Assembly: GCA_022820485.1 (NCBI GenBank)
Contig: JAJEFJ010000066.1
Location: forward strand, 27,636-91,635
Source of the DNA: Candidatus Latescibacterota bacterium
GTDB taxonomy: Bacteria; Latescibacterota; UBA2968; UBA8231
Reading direction: 5' to 3'
DNA: 64,000 nucleotides
Shown here: positions 59,484 to 64,000 of the stretch, in pieces
Layout of the letters: each line of letters opens with the position of its first letter
Numbering within the stretch: position 1 is the first letter of the stretch
Notes under the pieces: model-generated
The model's database searches: none
Told to the model about the DNA's origin: nothing
The model's input: only the letters and a program-made list of their open reading frames with translations
Translations under genes and position numbers: made by a program

Positions 59484-59533
59484 CCCATGCCGTCTGCGGT
59501 ATCTTTCAAACACTCACTGATGGAGAAATTCCG

Positions 59534-60526
59534 TTGAATCCGCACAAGAGAGAAGTCATCGCGAGCATGGAGGATTTTGTCAGGGGCCAGCTCAAGTTGC
59601 TCAAATCCGTAGAGGACAGTTGGCAGCCCGACGATTTTCTTCCAAATGTGGGCGCGGAAAACTGGGAAGACTCCATCCGCGAGTTCCGCACCCGCGCCCA
59701 AGCGCTTCCCGACGATGTCCTCGTCGTCCTCGTCGGCGACATGATCACCGAGGAAGCCCTGCCCACCTATCAAACCTTGCTCAACAGCTTTGAAGGCGTA
59801 TCCGACACCACCGGCACGGACCCCAGCCCGTGGGCCCAGTGGTCGCGCGGTTGGACCGCCGAGGAAAACCGCCACGGCGACCTACTCAACAAATACCTCT
59901 TCCTCACCGGCCGCGTCGATATGCGCGCCATCGAGACGACGATCCAATACCTGCTGCGCAATGGCTTCAACCCACAGGCCGCCCAAGATCCCTACAAGGG
60001 CTTCGTCTATACGTCTTTCCAAGAACGGGCGACCCGCATCTCCCACAGCAACGTGGCCCGCTTGGCGCAAAAGGCCGGCGATGCGCACCTCAAGACCATC
60101 TGTGGCGTCGTGGCCGGCGACGAGGCCCGCCACGAAAAAGCGTACACGAACTTCATTAAGAAAATTTTCGAGCTAGATCCCACCGGCGCAATACTGGCCT
60201 TCCGCGACCTGATGAAACGCCAAGTAGTAATGCCCGCTCACCTGATGACCGATGGGCAAGATCCCGACCTCTTTGAACACTTCTCGATCGTGGCCCAGCG
60301 GCTCGGGGTGTACACGGCCAAGCACTACGCCGAAATCATCCAGCACCTAATACGCCAGTGGGAATTGGATTCGCTCTGCGGCCTCACCGGCGAAGCGGCC
60401 GCCGCCCAAGACTACTTGTGCTCGCTCGGGCCGCGCTACGCCAAGCTGGCCGAGCGCAACGAGCGACGGCTACAGCAGCACACCGCACCCCTGCGGTTTA
60501 GTTGGATTCACAACCGCTGCGTCTAA
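59534..60526 (+). CDS. Acyl-ACP desaturase (ferritin-like diiron)
   Basis: 330 residues from TTG 59534 (GGAG 8 nt upstream). Both diiron motifs of stearoyl-ACP desaturases are present: ...RGWTAEENRHGDLLNKYLF (ExxH) and GVVAGDEARHEKAYTNFIKK (second ExxH), plus ITEEALPTYQT. It introduces a cis double bond into acyl-ACP using ferredoxin and O2, so the organism is at least oxygen-tolerant. A strong palindrome in its promoter suggests regulation by membrane lipid state. Confidence 0.94.
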   Translation: MNPHKREVIASMEDFVRGQLKLLKSVEDSWQPDDFLPNVGAENWEDSIREFRTRAQALPDDVLVVLVGDMITEEALPTYQTLLNSFEGVSDTTGTDPSPWAQWSRGWTAEENRHGDLLNKYLFLTGRVDMRAIETTIQYLLRNGFNPQAAQDPYKGFVYTSFQERATRISHSNVARLAQKAGDAHLKTICGVVAGDEARHEKAYTNFIKKIFELDPTGAILAFRDLMKRQVVMPAHLMTDGQDPDLFEHFSIVAQRLGVYTAKHYAEIIQHLIRQWELDSLCGLTGEAAAAQDYLCSLGPRYAKLAERNERRLQQHTAPLRFSWIHNRCV

Positions 60527-60543
60527 TCGGGGCCGCAGCTTTT

Positions 60544-61386
60544 ATGCGTCCACGGCCTTCCGACCCTTTCTTCGCGCTCGTCCAAAAGGCACGTAACTCC
60601 TCCGGCGATATCGACCTCGCCCGCGGGGCCTTACTCATCGCCCTGCAAGCCTATCCCGACCTCGATATCGAACACTACCTGCGGCAACTCGACGCGCTGA
60701 GCGAGGACTTTCGCACCCGCTATGCCGCGGCCGATTCCCTGCCGGCCTCGCTAGCTAACCTGAGCCAATACGTGTTCGGCGACCTCGGCTTCCGCGGCAA
60801 CCGCGCCCACTACGACGATCCTCGCAACAGCTATCTCAACGAGGTCCTCGACCGCCGCCTCGGCATTCCCATCACTCTGGCAGTCGTCTATCTAGAGCTG
60901 GGCAAGCGGCTGTCCTTTCCCCTCGCAGGAGTCAATTTTCCGCATCACTTCCTCGTGCGCAGCACCCAAGGCGACGAGCCGCTCTTCGTCGATCCCTTTG
61001 CCAACGGCGCTTTTGTCGATGGCAAGTCCTTGGGCGAGCGGCTACCGGTCATCGAGGGACGCCGGCTCGAATTGGCCCCCGAGTTCATCGAGCCGACCTC
61101 GTCGCTGCACATATTGGCGCGCATGCTCCGCAACCTCAAACGCCTCCACTTCCAAGCCCGCGAGTTTTCCACCGCCATCCGCTGGGCCGAGAAAATCGCG
61201 TACCTACAGCCAGACGAAGCCGAAAACCACCGCGACCTCGGCTTCCTCTACCACCACACCCGCGAGTATCTCAAGGCCATTGAGGCCTTCAGCGAGTACC
61301 TCCGCCAAGCCGGCGACGCCCCGGACGTCCCCACCATCGAGCACAACATCCGCGTTCTCGCCAATCGACTAATTCCACTCAACTGA
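60544..61386 (+). CDS. SirB1-family transglutaminase-like/TPR protein
   Basis: 280 residues from ATG 60544. The transglutaminase-like N-terminal part contains QYVFGDLGFRGNRAHYDDPR and NSYLNEVLDRRLGIPITLAV, then VNFPHHFLVR and LFVDPFANGAF. Two to three TPR helices follow (ENHRDLGFLYHHTREYLKAI). The SirB1/YchA family is of unknown function. 17 nt after the desaturase. The 3' end overlaps the stop of the convergent ABC permease gene. Confidence 0.9.
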   Translation: MRPRPSDPFFALVQKARNSSGDIDLARGALLIALQAYPDLDIEHYLRQLDALSEDFRTRYAAADSLPASLANLSQYVFGDLGFRGNRAHYDDPRNSYLNEVLDRRLGIPITLAVVYLELGKRLSFPLAGVNFPHHFLVRSTQGDEPLFVDPFANGAFVDGKSLGERLPVIEGRRLELAPEFIEPTSSLHILARMLRNLKRLHFQAREFSTAIRWAEKIAYLQPDEAENHRDLGFLYHHTREYLKAIEAFSEYLRQAGDAPDVPTIEHNIRVLANRLIPLN

Positions 61387-62905
61387 CCTGATCCGCTTCG
61401 CGCTCGGCCGGGCTGATGTCTTCTTTGGCCGTCAGCCAACGCATGACCTCTCCCAAGCGCGGCGGCTTGCCCGTCATCAAGATGCCGATGCGAAATACCT
61501 TGCCCGCCCCTCGCACTGCGAAATAGATGGACAACAAAAGCAGCACTGTGGTCGCCAAATACTCCCACAGCGGTAGTGAGCCAGCGGCCCGATTCATCAT
61601 GACAAAAGGGGTGAAGAGCGGTATGTAGGACATAACCCGCGCCAAGGTGCCGTTGGGGTCTTGGGTGATGGGTATCATGGTGAGCAACGGCACGATCAGC
61701 GGTACGAGGAGCGGCAACATCAGGCTCTGCGCGTCTTTCAAGCTGTTGCACAGCGAACCGGCTCCCACCAGCAGGCAGGCGTACAACAGAAAGCCAGCTA
61801 AGAAGTAAAAAACAAAGGACCACAAATACAGCGGAGTGCTGGCAATGCCGACGATGGAGGCCACATCGTCCCCCATCGCGACTGGCGCGACTACCACCCC
61901 CACCACAACGCACGCGACCCACGTAAAGACCAAAGTCAGCCCAACCGCAGCCGTACCGGCGATCTTGCCAGCCATCAGCTCAAAGGGCGAGAGCGCAGAC
62001 AGCAGCACTTCGATGAGGCGCGATGACTTCTCCTCCACAGTATTGGTCATAAGCGTCTGCGCGTTGATAAATATCGCCATCCACAATAGATAAACGAACG
62101 GTACGACGGCCCACTGTTGGACCCTATCGACTGTGGAAACTTCGGCCTCGTCGCCGCGCTTATCGACCTTGCGCTCCGCAAAATGCACTGAGGACTGCAA
62201 CCAGTCGCTCGTTTCCGCGTCGAGACCCGCCTGTTCAATGCGCCGCGCCCGCACCACTTGGAACGCCTCGCCTGCAAACCAACGGCGCAAGTCCTGATCG
62301 GTCCGGTTCAAAGAGATGTATTTGCACCCCTCGTCGCTGGCGACTGGATCTGGAGCGATGACGAAGTACGCAAAGAGCGAGCCGTCGTTCACCATGCGAT
62401 TGAGCGCGGCTGGCGGATCGTCGCCGACCTCCACCCGGACGTAGCGGCTGCGCGAGAGTTCCAAGTCGAGTCCCTCTAACTCCTCAGCCGACACCTGCTG
62501 CCACCACTCGACGAGACCAGCCGCGACCTCATCTTCGCCCGCAGTGAGGTCCTGAATCAGCGCCGGCCGCTCCGCTTCGTCCAAGCTCACATACACCTTC
62601 GCGGCGGCCCGGACCGCATCCGGCAAACGCTCCCAAGCCTGACCGCCATCGCGGTAGCGCTCCGCTGCATCCCGCAGTACTATGCCCAGATCCTCGGCCA
62701 AAATGCCCTTTTCCACCTCCTGTAGCACAAAACCCGAATGGTCGATCACTGCATAAGTCCGCGCCTGTTTGGTTCCGCTCAACAGCACGGGCACCACAAC
62801 GCTCAACGCGAGGATGAGCGGGAAGGCCAAGACGCCGATCCAAAACCCCTTGGTGCGGACGTGCTCCATGTATTCGCGCCGCGCAACTAAAGCAATTTTA
62901 CGCAT
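61379..62905 (-). CDS. ABC-2 type transporter permease (NatB-like)
   Basis: 508 residues. First helix after ARREYMEHVRTKGFWIGVLA, a large extracytoplasmic domain (~45-255), then five more helices with MTNTVEEKSSRLIEVLLSAL and SPFELMAGKIAGTAAVGL, the conserved ABC-2/NatB segment. It would export Na+ or small molecules with the ATPase encoded upstream. It overlaps the ATPase gene by 8 nt and the SirB1 gene by 8 nt at its 3' end. Confidence 0.9.
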   Translation of the reverse strand: MRKIALVARREYMEHVRTKGFWIGVLAFPLILALSVVVPVLLSGTKQARTYAVIDHSGFVLQEVEKGILAEDLGIVLRDAAERYRDGGQAWERLPDAVRAAAKVYVSLDEAERPALIQDLTAGEDEVAAGLVEWWQQVSAEELEGLDLELSRSRYVRVEVGDDPPAALNRMVNDGSLFAYFVIAPDPVASDEGCKYISLNRTDQDLRRWFAGEAFQVVRARRIEQAGLDAETSDWLQSSVHFAERKVDKRGDEAEVSTVDRVQQWAVVPFVYLLWMAIFINAQTLMTNTVEEKSSRLIEVLLSALSPFELMAGKIAGTAAVGLTLVFTWVACVVVGVVVAPVAMGDDVASIVGIASTPLYLWSFVFYFLAGFLLYACLLVGAGSLCNSLKDAQSLMLPLLVPLIVPLLTMIPITQDPNGTLARVMSYIPLFTPFVMMNRAAGSLPLWEYLATTVLLLLSIYFAVRGAGKVFRIGILMTGKPPRLGEVMRWLTAKEDISPAEREADQVS

Positions 62906-63809
62906 CGTCGGCCTCCCCTATGGCGCGGATGAAAATCTCGTGCAAAGAGGCCGTGCGCAGGGCAAAGCCCCGTATCTGCACCTTGGGGACGAGCGCGGCC
63001 AACAGCGCTTGCGAGTCCGCGTCCTCGGCCAGAAAAAGCTCGGCCCGCTTGCCCGAGTCGTTGACCCGGATCACGCCCGGCAGCTCGCGCAACAGATGCC
63101 CGTCGCCATCGTAGTCGAGCACTGCGGCGCGCCCCCCGCTGGCGAGCACTTGGCCCAACGGGCCATCAACTACCTTTTGCCCCTTGTTGATCAGCGCGAC
63201 AAAATCGCATAGCTGCTCGGCCTGCTCCATGAGATGAGTCGAAAAGATCACCGTCTTGCCATCGCGGCGCATCTGCAAGATGACGTCCCGCATCAGATCG
63301 CGATTGACCGGGTCCAGCCCGGAAAAAGGCTCGTCGAGAATGACTAGTTCAGGCTCGTGGATCAGCGCTGAGAGCAATTGCACCTTTTGCTCCATGCCCT
63401 TGGACAGCACCTCGCAGCGCCGATCCTGATAATCACCGAGGCCATAGCGCTGCAACAACTCGGCGGCCCGCTGCTGCGCCACGTCCATGGCAACCCCTTT
63501 GAGCCGCGCGAAATAGATCATCACCTCGGCGACCTTCATCTTCTTGTACAGGCCCTTTTCCTCGGGCAGATAGCCGAGTTGGTCTTTGACCGCGAGGGTT
63601 TTTTGCCCATCCAGCAGGCCGATGCGCCCGGAATCGGCGAAGAAGATGCTCATAATCATGCGGATCAGGGTCGTCTTACCCGCGCCGTTGGGACCCAACA
63701 GCCCGTAGATACACCCCGCGGGCACGCGCAGCGACACCCCGCGCACGGCCTCGACCGCGCCGAAGCGCTTCCACACGTCTTCGAGCTGTACTGCCGTTGA
63801 AAAAGCCAT
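62898..63809 (-). CDS. ABC transporter ATP-binding protein (NatA-like)
   Basis: 303 residues. Walker A GLLGPNGAGKTTLIRMIMSI, signature VLSKGMEQKVQLLSALI, Walker B ELVILDEPFSGLDPVNRDLM and the H-loop VIFSTHLMEQAEQ are complete. The C-terminal ~80-residue extension with a DUF4162-like fold is typical of ABC-2 exporter ATPases. Partner of the downstream permease. The promoter probably lies between 63810 and 63900; no convincing boxes were found. Confidence 0.94.
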   Translation of the reverse strand: MAFSTAVQLEDVWKRFGAVEAVRGVSLRVPAGCIYGLLGPNGAGKTTLIRMIMSIFFADSGRIGLLDGQKTLAVKDQLGYLPEEKGLYKKMKVAEVMIYFARLKGVAMDVAQQRAAELLQRYGLGDYQDRRCEVLSKGMEQKVQLLSALIHEPELVILDEPFSGLDPVNRDLMRDVILQMRRDGKTVIFSTHLMEQAEQLCDFVALINKGQKVVDGPLGQVLASGGRAAVLDYDGDGHLLRELPGVIRVNDSGKRAELFLAEDADSQALLAALVPKVQIRGFALRTASLHEIFIRAIGEADDA

Positions 63810-63866
63810 GCCTTCTGCACTCCTTCCTCAATAGGTTCGGGTTGGCAAGAAAAACCTATATACGTG

Positions 63867-63977
63867 ATGTGCGACTTTTTACATCTGTACGAGTCCATCA
63901 AAATCGAGCGGTTGTCTTTTGAGTTGTATATTGAGCCCTACACAGATGGTATGGGTGAGTATCTTGGTGGTCCATAG
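63867..63977 (+). other. Possible 36-residue small ORF at the window edge
   Basis: ATG 63867 opens a 36-codon frame (MCDFLHLYESIKIERLSFEL and more, ending GEYLGGP-stop) with protein-like composition and lower GC than the ABC genes. There is no clear ribosome site. It could be a remnant of a gene or chance. Nothing else was found in 63810-64000. Confidence 0.25.
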
Positions 63978-64000
63978 GCTCTGCAAATGCCATGCGTCGC

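Larger units (their letters stand above)
59221..59533. other. Divergent intergenic region of pspA operon and desaturase gene
   Basis: 313 bp without a convincing gene; a minus-strand 79-codon frame here has no family features. It holds the palindrome TTGCGA-G-TCGCAA (59288-59300), the two similar motifs at 59301-59313 and 59470-59483, and a weak promoter-like TTGTCC...TATTTG ahead of the desaturase. Confidence 0.6.

Overview
The window is GC-rich chromosomal DNA from a Gram-negative bacterium. Outer-membrane lipoprotein maturation (Lnt), an LptE-like lipoprotein, a TonB-dependent receptor and a DsbD-type protein all point to a diderm envelope. The mix of features suggests an uncultured lineage of the FCB supergroup, with Latescibacterota or Poribacteria as the best guesses. 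These features are a secreted beta-helix protein with a Por/T9SS-like C-terminal tail, a TonB receptor with a carboxypeptidase-regulatory domain, UroD-type methyltransferases, enolase-superfamily and PhyH proteins, tandem EutN/CcmL proteins and a plant/cyanobacterial-type IspH. The taxonomic placement is inference. No rRNA, tRNA, CRISPR array, transposase or prophage was seen.

Layout. 1-2.7 kb: the end of a transaldolase/phosphoglucose isomerase, gnd, and a small XRE regulator with a lysine/alanine repeat. 2.7-7.5 kb (minus): enolase-superfamily enzyme, ribB, a DsbD-like protein and a GT2 glycosyltransferase. 7.7-15.9 kb (plus): RarA fused to a methyltransferase-like domain, a HEAT lipoprotein, a duplicated NTF2-like protein, an SSS symporter and an NhaC antiporter. 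15.9-18.1 kb (minus): LptE-like lipoprotein, an acidic-repeat protein and an M23 peptidase. 18.2-24.1 kb (plus): coaX, an S41 protease, GT87, lipA and a kinase-like protein.

24.0-42.7 kb is the metabolic centre. A divergent GntR/FCD regulator has a perfect 13-bp operator lying in the spacer of the promoter it faces. Next come an unrecognised internally duplicated CGH-motif protein, a UroD-type methyltransferase, a corrinoid protein, an ASKHA/ferredoxin corrinoid activator and a cysteine-rich MTHFR. After an interruption follow a pterin-binding methyltransferase, a homocysteine S-methyltransferase-family protein and a PF13769 'virulence factor' protein. Together they look like a corrinoid-dependent demethylation route passing methyl groups to tetrahydrofolate. 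The substrate is unknown. The cluster is interrupted twice: by a TPR-HigA fusion next to a degenerate partner gene, and by a lower-GC block (sialate O-acetylesterase, TonB receptor, beta-helix protein).

42.6-52.5 kb: mnmG, a bifunctional-nuclease-family protein, radC, an unusual Lnt-TatC fusion, an MDR dehydrogenase, a NadX-like enzyme, an aminotransferase, and a truncated PhyH gene abutting a decayed copy of the manC 3' end. 52.6-64 kb: an ECF sigma/anti-sigma cluster, manC, ispH translationally coupled to three EutN/CcmL genes, a small gene behind an SOS-box-like double operator, a PspA operon, an acyl-ACP desaturase, a SirB1-like protein and a NatAB-like ABC transporter. Many intergenic regions carry readable sigma70-type promoters, two of which use the stop codon of the preceding gene as part of the -35 box.
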